Origin: Peptidiphaga gingivicola | GTDB lineage: Bacteria > Actinomycetota > Actinomycetes > Actinomycetales > Actinomycetaceae | Reading direction: 5' to 3' | Length of the DNA stretch: 64,000 nucleotides | NCBI RefSeq assembly: GCF_001652275.1 | Contig: NZ_LVZK01000001.1 | Coordinates: 620,001-684,000, forward strand | Shown here: in pieces, positions 53,652 through 62,942 of the stretch | Layout of the letters: each line of letters opens with the position of its first letter | Numbering within the stretch: the stretch's first letter is position 1 | The notes under the pieces: generated by a model | The model's input: only the letters and a program-made list of their open reading frames with translations | Told to the model about the DNA's origin: nothing | Database searches by the model: none | Program-made: the position numbers and the translations under genes

Positions 53652-53682
53652 GCCCCGCTCTCGCGTGTCGGGAGAGCGGGGC
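53652..53682 (-). terminator. Terminator after copA
   Basis: GCCCCGCTCTC (53652-53662) pairs perfectly with GAGAGCGGGGC (53672-53682) around nine bases; it lies 26 bp beyond the copA stop. TTATTTT follows the hairpin on the minus strand (53650-53641 region). Confidence 0.85.
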
Positions 53683-53707
53683 AAGAATGCCCGGTAAACC
53701 GGGGAAT

Positions 53708-56185
53708 CTAGGCTCGTCGCAGCCGCAGAGAGTTCGCCACCACGATGACGGACGAGCTCGCCATCGCCGCCGCCGCGATGCCGGGTACGATGAAACCGGC
53801 GACCGCCACGGGGATTGCCACGACGTTGTACCCGAAGGCCCAGGCCAAGTTTTCCTTGATAATTCGCAGGGTCTGCGCCGAGATGCGGATGGCCGCCCCG
53901 ACGGAGCGGATGTCCGAACTCACGACTGTGATATCGGCCGCTTCCTTAGCGACGTCGGCGCCGGACCCCATGGCTATGGACAGATCTGCGCCGGCCAGGG
54001 CGGCGGCGTCGTTCACCCCGTCGCCGACCATGGCGACTTTCTGCCCGGCTGCCCGCAGCTCTTCGACGATCCCGACCTTGCCTTCAGGAAGGATCCCCGC
54101 GCGCACGTCGTCGATGCCGACCTCAGCGGCCACGGCCGACGCCGCAGCTTCGTTGTCGCCGGTCGCGAGGACCGGGTGCAGCCCGAGGGACTTCAGCTCG
54201 GCGACGGCGGCGGCGCTTTCCGGGCGAACGGCGTCGCGAATGTCAAACGCACCCAGCAGCGATCCTTCGAGCGCTACGCCGACGACGGACGCGCCCGGCT
54301 CGCCGCCGAGGCCCGACGCGCCTTCCACGCCTTCCTCGGCGAGCCAACGCGCCGTTCCGGCGGCGATTCTGCGGCCGTCAAGGATCCCCTCCACGCCGTT
54401 TCCGGCTCGAGCCGCAACCGATTCGACGGCTTTCGGCTCGATTCCGCGTTCGTGCGCCAGCGCGACGATTGCCTTGGCAATCGGATGCTCGGACCCGCGC
54501 TCGACGCCGGCCGCCGCCGCCAAGAGCTCGCGTTCGCCGACGCCCTCGGCGGGCCGGACGGCCGAAACGGCCATCGTGCCGGTGGTCAGCGTCCCGGTCT
54601 TGTCGAGGACGATCGTCTGGACGCCATGGGCCGATTCGAGGGTTTCCGGGCCCTTGATGAGGATGCCGAGGCGTGAGGCCCGGCCCGAGCCGACGAGCAG
54701 GGCCGTGGGAGTCGCCAGGCCCAGGGCGCACGGGCAGGCGACGACCAACACGGTGATCGCACTCGCCAGCGCCATTTCGAGCGGGTTGCCCAGAGCGAGC
54801 CTCGTTGCGAAGGCGATGGCGGCGATCGCGATGACGGCAGGGACGAAGACGGCCGAGACCTTGTCGGCCAGACGCTGGACCGGCGCCTTCCCCGTCTGTG
54901 CCTCGGTGAGGAGCCTGCCCATTCTGGCCAGGGTCGTCTCCTCGCCGACCCGCACAGCCCGCACGGTCAGGGCTCCAAAGGTGTTGACGGCGCCGCCTGT
55001 CAGCTTGCTGCCGGGGCCGACGTCTACGGGAATCGACTCGCCCGTCAGGAGGGAGGCGTCGACGGCCGACTCGCCTTCCACGACCAATCCGTCGGTGGCC
55101 ACCGTCTCTCCGGGGCGAACGAGGAACTCGTCGCCGACTTCCAACTCCGCGGCGTCGATCGTCTCCTCGACGACGCCGCCGCCTTCCCGGCGCACCCGAG
55201 TGGCCGTAGTCGGCGCGAGGTCGAGCAGAGAGCGCAGGGCGTCGCCCGCGCTTCGGCGCGAGCGCGACTCCAGCCAGCGGCCGAGGAGGAGGAACGTCAC
55301 GATGAAGGCCGCCGACTCGAAGTACAGATGCGGCGTTCCCGAGTGGCCGAGTCCGTGGATGCCGGTCATGCCCATGGTGTAGCCGATCCTTCCGGCGCCG
55401 CCCCACAGGAGGGCCCACGCGCTCCACCCCATCGACGCGAGGATGCCCAGGGCGACAAGCGTGTCCATCGTCGTCGAGCCGTGCCGCCCGGCCCGCCAGG
55501 CCGCCTTCAGGAAAGGCCAGCCGCACCAGAAGGCGACGGGGAGGGAAAGCGCGCCGACGGCCCATTGCCAGCCCGGGAACTGCCAGGCAGGGGCCATCGA
55601 CACCGCGACGATCGGCGTCGAGAGGACGAGGGCCGCCCAGAATCGACGTCGAAGGTCCGCCACGCGAGCCGAGGCCGCGCGGGCCGCGGCCTCCTCGGCC
55701 CCTCGGGCCGCCTCGCTTGCCTGGACGGTGCGTTCTCCGGCGTCGTCCGTTGTGATTCTCCGCAGAACCGTGGCGCCGTATCCGGCTTTCTCAACTGTGC
55801 CGACGAGGTCGGCGTCGGAAGGCCCGGCCGCGTCCGCCCACTCGACGTGCGCCTTCTCGGTGGCGAGGTTGACGATCGCCGTGACTCCGGGGATCTTGTT
55901 GAGTTTCTTCTCCACGCGGGCCACGCACGAGGCGCAGGTCATCCCGGTGACGGCCAGCTCGACCTCGGTCTGCGGCCGCGCCGGATCCGCGCTGGATCGC
56001 GCCGGATCTGCGCCGGGTTGCATTGGATCCGCGCCGGATTGGGTCGGATCCGCGTGTCGGAGCCGCGCTCGATCGACGGTCTGCGGTTGAGCCCTGTCGG
56101 CGCGATCGGACGGTTGCCCAGGGGCGTTCCGAGATCGTCGCCTATCGGCCTCCTCGGACTGTGCTCGATTTGCGGTTGACGTCAT
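53708..56185 (-). CDS. copA: Copper-exporting P1B-type ATPase
   Basis: 825-residue inner-membrane ATPase exporting Cu(I). One N-terminal metal-binding domain with GMTCASC (Cys about residues 84 and 87), preceded by a ~70-residue Asp/Arg/Pro-rich tail containing ADPTQSG/ADPMQPG/ADPARSS-type repeats. Eight membrane helices. TGES (381-384) in the actuator, the CPC copper site (about 484-486, CPCALGLATP), phosphorylation motif DKTGT (528-532), SEHPIA, and GDGVNDAAAL. I choose ATG 56185 (GAGGAG about 10 bases upstream); ATGs at 56215 and 56272 would extend the tail. The copper chaperone gene follows 43 bp upstream on the same strand. Confidence 0.93.
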   Translation of the reverse strand: MTSTANRAQSEEADRRRSRNAPGQPSDRADRAQPQTVDRARLRHADPTQSGADPMQPGADPARSSADPARPQTEVELAVTGMTCASCVARVEKKLNKIPGVTAIVNLATEKAHVEWADAAGPSDADLVGTVEKAGYGATVLRRITTDDAGERTVQASEAARGAEEAAARAASARVADLRRRFWAALVLSTPIVAVSMAPAWQFPGWQWAVGALSLPVAFWCGWPFLKAAWRAGRHGSTTMDTLVALGILASMGWSAWALLWGGAGRIGYTMGMTGIHGLGHSGTPHLYFESAAFIVTFLLLGRWLESRSRRSAGDALRSLLDLAPTTATRVRREGGGVVEETIDAAELEVGDEFLVRPGETVATDGLVVEGESAVDASLLTGESIPVDVGPGSKLTGGAVNTFGALTVRAVRVGEETTLARMGRLLTEAQTGKAPVQRLADKVSAVFVPAVIAIAAIAFATRLALGNPLEMALASAITVLVVACPCALGLATPTALLVGSGRASRLGILIKGPETLESAHGVQTIVLDKTGTLTTGTMAVSAVRPAEGVGERELLAAAAGVERGSEHPIAKAIVALAHERGIEPKAVESVAARAGNGVEGILDGRRIAAGTARWLAEEGVEGASGLGGEPGASVVGVALEGSLLGAFDIRDAVRPESAAAVAELKSLGLHPVLATGDNEAAASAVAAEVGIDDVRAGILPEGKVGIVEELRAAGQKVAMVGDGVNDAAALAGADLSIAMGSGADVAKEAADITVVSSDIRSVGAAIRISAQTLRIIKENLAWAFGYNVVAIPVAVAGFIVPGIAAAAMASSSVIVVANSLRLRRA

Positions 56186-56228
56186 AGCGTCGGCGCTCCT
56201 CTCCCGCGCGTGCATTGTTTCAGGACTG

Positions 56229-56465
56229 TCAGCGAACGATCGACTCGACCTCGTATCCGCCGGCCTCGTCAATCGCCTCCTTGAGGGTGGCGTCGGGGAT
56301 GTCGGCGTTCGTGTACACGAGAACCTTGGACGTTCCGCCTTTTGCGAGGGTCACCGAAACGTTGACGACGTCGGGAAGGGCCTTGAGCTCCTCGGTCACA
56401 TGTGAAACGCAATGCTCGCAAGTCATACCGGTGACGCCAAGCTCGATGGTTCGGTCGAATGTCAT
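56229..56465 (-). CDS. copZ: Copper chaperone, heavy-metal-associated domain
   Basis: 78-residue single HMA domain with the metal site GMTCEHC (Cys16, Cys19) and a ferredoxin-like fold pattern (VNVSVTLAKGG, EAIDEAGGYEV). Shuttles Cu(I) to CopA. ATG 56465 follows GGAGTGAACAGAC. First gene of the copZ-copA unit; no CsoR or CopY regulator gene is adjacent. Confidence 0.9.
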   Translation of the reverse strand: MTFDRTIELGVTGMTCEHCVSHVTEELKALPDVVNVSVTLAKGGTSKVLVYTNADIPDATLKEAIDEAGGYEVESIVR

Positions 56466-56552
56466 GTCTGTTCACTCCTTTGCTCGCGGCGCTCCATGCG
56501 CCGACACATGCTTCAACGCACGTGCCCCTCCCGGTATTTCAGAGACGGTGTT

Positions 56553-58118
56553 TCACAGGCCGCCGTCGTCGCCGGGATCAGTGAGCCGCGACGCCCATTC
56601 GGGCGGGTTCGGGCGCGGGAACGCCTCCATCTCGGCCGCCCAGGCCTGAGGGGTGATGGATTCGACGAGCGGAGGCGTCTCCTCGTATGTGACGTTGAGC
56701 TTCGTCTCGCCGGATGCGCTTGCCTGCAAGGTGAAGGCCAGCGGCGCGCCGCGTTCCGGGGTGGCCGCGAGCTTCTTGATCTGCCCCAGGTATTCGAGGA
56801 CGGCGCTGGGAAGCAGGGAGATCTCTTCGACGACGCCGCCGTAGACGGGGCGGCGAGGCCTGCCGCTGCGCGCTCGCCGGCTTCCCGGCCCCCGGTGGGC
56901 GCCGTCGTCGGCGCTCGCGCTCCGATCCTCGGACGAGGAGGCTTCGGAACCGGCCCCGGAAGGCGGAGCGGCTTGCGAGGGCGAGCCGCCTCCGGAAGGC
57001 GGAGCGGCCTCGAAGGGGTCGGCAGAAGCCGGGATGAAGAAATTGCCTCCGTAGCGAAACTGCCCGCCGACTATCTGAACGATGAGAGTGCACGTGCGCC
57101 ATCCTTCGGGCGCGACGTTCTCGATGAGTGCGTGGATGTCCTTGAGGAGGGAATCGACGTCGTAGTTCGACCGCTCCCGAAGCGACAGCGTCGTGACCGC
57201 GGGGAACGTCGAAACGTCCCAGGTTTCGGGCCGGCCTTCTCTCGCGACGGCCTTCTCCATCTCGTCCATCGGCATGACGCAGAAAAACGCACCGGGGCAG
57301 ATGCGGAGCACCCTGTTGCCGATCGCGTAGGGCGCGTCGACGAGGAGGGCGAATCCGAGGGCCTCCATTCCGTTGGGGGAGTTCGCGAGGCGGGTCACCC
57401 GAACGGGCACCCCGCGGGCCAGGGCCGACAGGTAGTTTTCGTAGACGTTCAGGCCGTCGCGGTACTCGATGCGCTTGGCCCACAGGCCCGTCGACAACCT
57501 CTCGAATCCGCTTTCGGGCGGCTTTTGGGGGCTGACGAGGGTGACGGCGGTCGGCTTTCCTCCGTCGGTTTCGACGTCGACGGCGGCGGTTCCCCATTCG
57601 CGCTTGACCACGGGCCCCATGAGCTTGCTCGGTTTGGCCGCGACGAACTCTCCCGTCCGGGCGTTCTCCCACCCCCAGGCGACGCCGTGGTAGACGGCCG
57701 CAAGCTCCGGGTTCGGGTCTCCGGGGCGGAAGCGCCACAGTTCGGAGCCGCGGGTCAGGCGCCCCGGCTCTATCCACAGAAGTTCCGCCGTCGCGCCGCC
57801 CGCGCTGACGACGCCGGACGGATCGTATGGGGCGTCTTCCGTGACGCCGCCCAAAAAGGCGTCCGGGTGCAGCGGGCCGACCGCGCGCCGGGTGTGGACG
57901 AACGGGTCGATGGGCGCTTTCAGGATGTGCAGCGGCTCGTCGGCCGGGAAGTTCGCCTCGTTCACTTTGCACAGGAGAAGCTCGCGCAGGCAGCCGGCGT
58001 CGCGCACGTCCTCGACGCTTGCCGCGTCGACGGCGAATCCGCAGAAATCCTCCGCCCCCTCGGAAAGATACCTGTTGGCCTGCCAGGGGGTGACGGCCAG
58101 CTGGTAAACGACGCTCAT
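56553..58118 (-). CDS. Hypothetical protein, long form of a paralogous pair
   Basis: 521-residue cytoplasmic protein, family unknown to me. Residues ~8-88 (PWQANRYLSEGAEDFCGFAVDAA ... PFVHTRRAVGPLHPDA) and ~435-515 (LPSAVLEYLGQIKKL ... PPEWASRLTD) match the two halves of the 178-residue product at 58233-58769. Between them lie ~345 residues absent from the short form. This part has its own beta-rich region (SELWRFRPGD, YHGVAWGWENARTGEFV, VLRICPGAFFCVMP) and a low-complexity Ser/Gly/Arg linker (about 375-425). ATG 58118 follows AAGGAGCCCA. It is 115 bp from the short gene, same strand. Confidence 0.65.
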   Translation of the reverse strand: MSVVYQLAVTPWQANRYLSEGAEDFCGFAVDAASVEDVRDAGCLRELLLCKVNEANFPADEPLHILKAPIDPFVHTRRAVGPLHPDAFLGGVTEDAPYDPSGVVSAGGATAELLWIEPGRLTRGSELWRFRPGDPNPELAAVYHGVAWGWENARTGEFVAAKPSKLMGPVVKREWGTAAVDVETDGGKPTAVTLVSPQKPPESGFERLSTGLWAKRIEYRDGLNVYENYLSALARGVPVRVTRLANSPNGMEALGFALLVDAPYAIGNRVLRICPGAFFCVMPMDEMEKAVAREGRPETWDVSTFPAVTTLSLRERSNYDVDSLLKDIHALIENVAPEGWRTCTLIVQIVGGQFRYGGNFFIPASADPFEAAPPSGGGSPSQAAPPSGAGSEASSSEDRSASADDGAHRGPGSRRARSGRPRRPVYGGVVEEISLLPSAVLEYLGQIKKLAATPERGAPLAFTLQASASGETKLNVTYEETPPLVESITPQAWAAEMEAFPRPNPPEWASRLTDPGDDGGL

Positions 58119-58232
58119 TGGGCTCCTTCGCTCGTCGGGTTGGTGTTCTTGATCTTCACGGTTTCGCCTGCCTTATCGAGGTTCGCCGTTCGGCGCCCTC
58201 GATTGAGAGGCTCGGTTCGGCCCGTCCGATCT

Positions 58233-58769
58233 TCATCGGTCCATGAGGCGCCGAGCCCATTCGGGCTCTTCGTCGCGGGGGAAATATTCGAGTTCCTCCT
58301 GCCAGTCTTCGGGCGCGATGTGCTCGAGCATGGGAGGGTATTCGTCTGGGAAGGGGATCATCTCGGTGTTTTCGAGGTCTCCTCGGAAGACGCTGAGGGC
58401 GTAGGCGAGCGGGGCGCCTTGTCCTTGCAGGGCGTGGAGCACTTTGATCTGCGCGAGGTACTTGAGGATCGCGACGGGGAGCGCGTCAGGGTGGAGGGCT
58501 CCCGCTGCGCGAGACGCTTGCACGAACGGATTGGCGGGCACTTCGAGTACGTGCATCGGCTCGGAAGCAGAGAACTGCGCGGGCGCTATGGCTCCGCAGA
58601 ACAGGTCGATGAAGTCGCCCACCTCAGTCACGCCGCTCACCTGGGCGGCGTCGATCGCGAAACCGCAGAAGTCCTCTTTGCCGCCCTCGATGTAGGACCG
58701 CGCGCGCCAGGGGGCTATCGCCATTCGGTAGCCGACGTCGATCCGATAGTCTTCGTAGTTTTCGTCCAC
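58233..58769 (-). CDS. Hypothetical protein, short form of a paralogous pair
   Basis: 178-residue acidic, cytoplasmic protein. It consists only of the N-terminal block (PWRARSYIEGGKEDFCGFAIDAA ... PFVQASRAAGALHPDA) and the C-terminal block (LPVAILKYLAQIKVL ... EPEWARRLMD) of its 521-residue neighbour, joined directly after LHPDA. Shared invariant features are EDFCGFA, HVLEVPANPF/HILKAPIDPF, and the terminal EW-A-RL. GTG 58769 is preceded by GGAGG with 8-base spacing. Function unknown; the arrangement suggests an immunity-like or adaptor module. Confidence 0.65.
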   Translation of the reverse strand: MDENYEDYRIDVGYRMAIAPWRARSYIEGGKEDFCGFAIDAAQVSGVTEVGDFIDLFCGAIAPAQFSASEPMHVLEVPANPFVQASRAAGALHPDALPVAILKYLAQIKVLHALQGQGAPLAYALSVFRGDLENTEMIPFPDEYPPMLEHIAPEDWQEELEYFPRDEEPEWARRLMDR

Positions 58770-58893
58770 GGAAGCAGCCTCCGTCCGATTGACGTCTTCA
58801 CTCTATCGGGAGCGGAGCAACCCGCGCGCCGAGCGTCCAGGCTTTGGGCGGGTTGAGATGCCCTGTCGGCGTGCGTTTCGGCGGCGCCGCCTC

Positions 58894-59580
58894 TCAGTTT
58901 TCGGCGGGCACGGCCTCGCGCTTGCGCCTGTTGGAGCGGATGCGCAGCGCAACCCACAGGGCGCCGCCGAGCAGGCAGACGACTATCGTGACCTTCGTCA
59001 GTATCCCGACGTAGCCTTCCACCTTCGTCCAATTCGAGCCGAGGGCGTGGCCGGCCCAGATGAGGATCGTGTTCCACACCGCGGACCCCGCCGTCGTCAG
59101 GGCGGTGAACTTCCAGAAGCCCATGCGCGTCACGCCCGCCGGAATCGAGATGAGGGAGCGGAAGATCGGTATCATTCGGCCGAAAAAGACCGTCCAGGTT
59201 CCCCTCCGGTCGAAGAACGCCTCGGTTTTTTCGATGTCCGAGGTCTTGACCAGCGGGAGTTTGCCCATGAGCTTGCGCGTCCGCTCCCTGCCGAGCAGAG
59301 CGCCGACGCCGTAGAGCGCCCACGCGCCGACCACCGATCCCGCGGTGCACCACAGAATCGCCCCGAGCAGCGTGAAGTTGGCGCTTCCGGTGCCCGCCGT
59401 GAAGCCCGCCAGCGGAAGGATCACTTCCGAGGGGAGCGGCGGGAACAGATTCTCCAGCGCGATGAGGGACGCGGCGCCGAGTCCGCCGAGGTCGTTCATA
59501 ATGTCGACCGCCCATCCGGCGATGCCTGAGAGCGCCTGAGGATCGGCCGACGACGACGCGGCGGCAAGGAATCGATGCAC
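58894..59580 (-). CDS. DedA-family membrane protein
   Basis: 228-residue DedA/SNARE-associated membrane protein. Signatures: ENLFPPLPSEVILPLAGF, GSVVGAWALYGVGALLGRE, FFDRRGTWTVFFGRMIPIFRSLISIPAGVTRM. DedA proteins are thought to be undecaprenyl-phosphate or phospholipid flippases coupled to the proton gradient. GTG 59580 lies five bases after GGAG. The C-terminus is basic (RIRSNRRKRE). Confidence 0.92.
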   Translation of the reverse strand: MHRFLAAASSSADPQALSGIAGWAVDIMNDLGGLGAASLIALENLFPPLPSEVILPLAGFTAGTGSANFTLLGAILWCTAGSVVGAWALYGVGALLGRERTRKLMGKLPLVKTSDIEKTEAFFDRRGTWTVFFGRMIPIFRSLISIPAGVTRMGFWKFTALTTAGSAVWNTILIWAGHALGSNWTKVEGYVGILTKVTIVVCLLGGALWVALRIRSNRRKREAVPAEN

Positions 59581-60198
59581 GAGGTCTCCTTGTTCTCTCT
59601 ACGTTTCTTTCCACTCTATCGACCCAGCACGCTTCGCCGACGCGATTGCACGCTGGCTCGATCGACGGTTGTGCAGTACCCGTTCGATACGTTCGGCCTC
59701 GCTCGCATCACTCGCCGCATGAGCCGCTCGAGAAGTGAAAGGCCTCCAATAGTTTGACAGCCGAGTCTGGGAAGCGGCTGCAGTTTGCATGTGATCTGAC
59801 TCCCGTCTTGACGGAGGCCCTCGACCGCCGGAGACCTTGACCGTCAGAGACCTCGATCCGTCCCGAAGCGAAGATGGCTCCGGTCTGGAGGAAGCGTTTC
59901 GTCGCGCCGGAAATCGCCTGCCATTGTCAGCGGCGCCCCGCATTGGCGGCGACTGACTGGACCGCCTGGCGTGACTGGATCGTCTGGCGTTTCCCGGACC
60001 GCCTGGTGCTGCCTGGACCGTCTGGCGTTGGCGGCGTCTGGCGTGCCTGGACCGCCTGGCGTCGGAGGAACTGCCGCGTTTTGACCGGAACATCGCTGCT
60101 CTGGCGGGGCTGACCCCTCGAGCTGACACCCCGATGGGACGGAAAGCAGGGGGAAGCGCAGCGTGCTTTTCTCTGTCCTATAGGCGGCCGTCGGGGTC
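59581..60198. other. Intergenic with degenerate CTGGACCGCCTGGCGT repeats
   Basis: No gene supported. From about 59949 to 60066, five to six degenerate units of roughly 18-20 bp share CTGGACCGCCTGGCGT-like cores. TTGACAG occurs near 59755 (59755-59761). The region separates dedA from purB, both on the minus strand. Confidence 0.55.
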
Positions 60199-61770
60199 TT
60201 ATAGGTGACTGTCGGGCTCGGATGCCTCCTCGCGCTCGGCTGGCGCCGCGTGCCCGGCTTGGCCGGTGGCCGCCTCCTCGCTGGGCTGTGCGGCGCCGTC
60301 GGGGTGAGCGGCGTCGCCGGGATGCGGCTGCGTGGCGCCGGTGAAATGCCCCGCGCCGCTGAAGTGCGTGGCGCCGTCGAGGAATCCGACCAGCCGAGCG
60401 GCCAGCCCGGTGTAGCTCGCAGGTGTCAGCGCCGTCAGGCGCGCTGCGACGTCGTCGGGCATGCCCAACGAAGCGATCGCTTCGCGCATGTCCTCGGCCG
60501 TGACCTTGCGCCCCCGCGTCAGCTCCTTCAGACGTTCGTAGGGGTTGCCCATTCCGGTGGCGCCGCCGAGCCCGGCTGCGCGCATGGCCTGCTGGATCGG
60601 CTCGCCCAGAACCTCCCACGAGGCGTCGAGGTCCTCGGCGAGCCTTTGCGGGTTGGGGTCCACGCCGGCGAGCCCGCGCACGAGGTTGTCGAGAGCCAGC
60701 AGCGAGTGTCCGAAGGCGACGCCGATGTTGCGCTGCGTCGTCGAATCTGTCAGGTCGCGCTGAAGCCGTGAGGTGACGAGCGTTTCGGCGAGCGTCTCGA
60801 ACAGCGCCGAGGAGACCTCGAGGTTCGCCTCGGCGTTTTCGAAGCGGATGGGATTGACCTTGTGCGGCATCGTCGAGGAGCCGGTTGTGCCCTGGGCTGC
60901 CAGGTTTTGGTGGAAGTAGTCGAGCGAGATGTACGTCCACATGTCGGTGGCGAGGTTGTGGGCGATGCGGTTCGCGTGGACGACGTCGGAGAAGAGGTCC
61001 GCCTGCCAGTCGTGCGGCTCGATCTGGGTGGTCAGCGGGTTCCACACGAGGCCGAGGCCTTCGACGAAGGCTCGCGAGAGGGCGGGCCAGTCGACGTCGG
61101 GCAGGGCGGCGACGTGCGCGCCGAAGGTCCCGGTGGCGCCGTTGATCTTGCCCAGGTAGTCGGCGCTGGCGATCCTGCGGAGCTGGCGGCTCAGGCGGTG
61201 GGCGAAGACGGCCATTTCCTTGCCGACGGTGGTGGGTGTGGCCGTCTGCCCGTGCGTGCGCGAAAGCATGGCCAGATCCGCGTGCGCGTGCGCGAGTTCG
61301 GCGAGGGCGTCGTGGAGTTTGAGCGCAGCGGGGAACCACACGTCGGTCACCGCGCCCTTGATGCACAGGGCGTAGGCGAGGTTGTTGACGTCCTCGGAGG
61401 TGCACAGAGCATGGACCATTTCGGTCAGGCTGGGAAGGGCGGTGTTCGGCCCGACGACGTCGGGCGCCGCCTCCATCCGGCGTTTGATGAGATACTCCAC
61501 GGCCTTGACGTCGTGCTTCGTCTCGGCCTCGATGGCGGCGTGCTCGGCTATCTCCGCTTCGCCGAACTTTTGGGGGATCGCCCGCAGGTAGGCGACGTCG
61601 GCCTCGGAGACGACGGGGGCTCCCGGGAACACCTCGTTTTGCGAAAGGAAGATGAGCCATTCCACCTCGACGGCGATTCTGGCGCGATTGAGCGCGGCCT
61701 CGGAAAGGAAGGCGGTGAGCGGGGCAACGGTTTCGCGGTAACGGCCGTCCAAGGGCCCGAGCGTAATCAT
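60199..61770 (-). CDS. purB: Adenylosuccinate lyase with C-terminal extension
   Basis: 523-residue enzyme of purine synthesis, cleaving SAICAR and adenylosuccinate. Fumarase/aspartase-fold motifs are RTHGQTATPTT and the signature loop GSSTMPHKVNPI. Other blocks are NRARIAVEVEWLIF and TSEDVNNLAYAL. Start ATG 61770 begins the conserved MITLGPLDGRY. About 460 residues are typical; the last ~60 (HFSGAGHFTGATQPHPGDAAHPDGAAQ...) are a Gly/Ala/His/Pro-rich tail with no conserved features. It is close to, and on the same strand as, the fructosamine kinase gene. Confidence 0.94.
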   Translation of the reverse strand: MITLGPLDGRYRETVAPLTAFLSEAALNRARIAVEVEWLIFLSQNEVFPGAPVVSEADVAYLRAIPQKFGEAEIAEHAAIEAETKHDVKAVEYLIKRRMEAAPDVVGPNTALPSLTEMVHALCTSEDVNNLAYALCIKGAVTDVWFPAALKLHDALAELAHAHADLAMLSRTHGQTATPTTVGKEMAVFAHRLSRQLRRIASADYLGKINGATGTFGAHVAALPDVDWPALSRAFVEGLGLVWNPLTTQIEPHDWQADLFSDVVHANRIAHNLATDMWTYISLDYFHQNLAAQGTTGSSTMPHKVNPIRFENAEANLEVSSALFETLAETLVTSRLQRDLTDSTTQRNIGVAFGHSLLALDNLVRGLAGVDPNPQRLAEDLDASWEVLGEPIQQAMRAAGLGGATGMGNPYERLKELTRGRKVTAEDMREAIASLGMPDDVAARLTALTPASYTGLAARLVGFLDGATHFSGAGHFTGATQPHPGDAAHPDGAAQPSEEAATGQAGHAAPAEREEASEPDSHL

Positions 61771-61882
61771 GGCGTCATTCTCCCACGGACGGCGGGGCGG
61801 CGTGCGGACGGCGGGCGGTTGCCCGTGTGGACAACGAGTCGGCGTGCCGCATTCGTTTGCGCAGCCGGGCGCGGGGCGGCGC

Positions 61883-62800
61883 TCAGATGTATCGCCGGGC
61901 TTCGTCGACGGTTTGCCGCCCGTAGCCGCCGCCGAACAGCGCGGCGTGGACGATGAGAATGTGGAGCCGATGCAGGCCCACGCGCTCGCGCCATCCGTCG
62001 GCAAGGGGCGAGGCCTCGTTGTAGGCCGAGTAGATGCGGTCGACGAAGGGCGCGCCGAACACCGTCAGCTGTGCGAGGTCGGATTCGGCGTGCCCGCCGT
62101 GGCAGGCCGGGTCGATGAGGACGCCGACGACGTCGTCCCGGCGGTTTCTCGCGCTGCCCGTCTTTTCCGCGACGCCAAGGCCTTCGGCGGCTTCTTCCGC
62201 TGCGGCGAGCCCTTCGGCCGCGATTTCCGCCGATTCGCGCGAGGCCCACATGACGTTTCCCGCCCACAGGTCGCCGTGGAGGAGGGCTGCGTCCGTGCTG
62301 ACGGACGCGGGCTGCGGCGCGTCGAATTCGCCGTCGTTCAGGCGTTCCGCCAAACGTTCGAGGACGGCCGTGCCTTCGGCGCCGATGGATCCGTTTCGTC
62401 GGGCGTCGACGAGGTAGGGCAGGAGCCTGTCTTGCGCATAGAACTCGCCGAAGCGGCGGGAGAGGCCGGGGCCGACGAGGGGGAGCGCGGCTGCGCCCAT
62501 GACGCCGTCGCTCGCGGCGCCGTCGGCGTTGACGAGGCCGGCGGGCGCCTGGCCGAACACCCTCGAACCCTCGGGGCAGAAGGCGTGGGTGGCGGCGAGC
62601 CGGCGGCCGAACTCCTCCGCCGCTGCGGGGGAGGCTGTGACGGCGGAAAGCCTTGCCGTGTCGAGGCTCGTGGCTGTTGCTCGGAGGAGACGCACGACCG
62701 GTGCACCGCCGGCTCGCGCGGCGCGCGCCAGATCGGCCAAACCGGCTGCCTCCGCGGCCGTCGCCTGCTTGCTCGCGCGTTTGGTGAAGCTCGCATTCAT
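61883..62800 (-). CDS. Fructosamine kinase family protein
   Basis: 305-residue aminoglycoside-phosphotransferase-fold kinase that phosphorylates ketoamines on glycated proteins or amino acids. Catalytic loop LLHGDLWAGNVM, metal motif IDPACHGGHAESDLAQL, and FVDRIYSAYNEASPLADGWRERVGLHRLHILIVHA are the family blocks. The usual N-terminal G-loop region is short here and poorly conserved; an Ala/Glu-rich insertion (AEIAAEGLAAAEEAAEGLGVAEK) precedes the metal motif. ATG 62800. It lies 112 bp before purB. Confidence 0.9.
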   Translation of the reverse strand: MNASFTKRASKQATAAEAAGLADLARAARAGGAPVVRLLRATATSLDTARLSAVTASPAAAEEFGRRLAATHAFCPEGSRVFGQAPAGLVNADGAASDGVMGAAALPLVGPGLSRRFGEFYAQDRLLPYLVDARRNGSIGAEGTAVLERLAERLNDGEFDAPQPASVSTDAALLHGDLWAGNVMWASRESAEIAAEGLAAAEEAAEGLGVAEKTGSARNRRDDVVGVLIDPACHGGHAESDLAQLTVFGAPFVDRIYSAYNEASPLADGWRERVGLHRLHILIVHAALFGGGYGRQTVDEARRYI

Positions 62801-62942
62801 AACCTAGCAATGTTACTCGACCACTCGGCAATTCTGTCAATGGGCAACGCTTCCGTAGGATTAGACTGCGCTACGTCGCTCGTAGTGCAACAATAGTCCG
62901 TAGGTTTCACAAGGCGCCCTCGAAGAATCTGTTGGGCGCTCG

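Noticed and set aside
56412-58856. 814-codon plus-strand frame
   Set aside because: Antisense to the long/short paralogous pair, whose mutual similarity proves the minus strand is coding.
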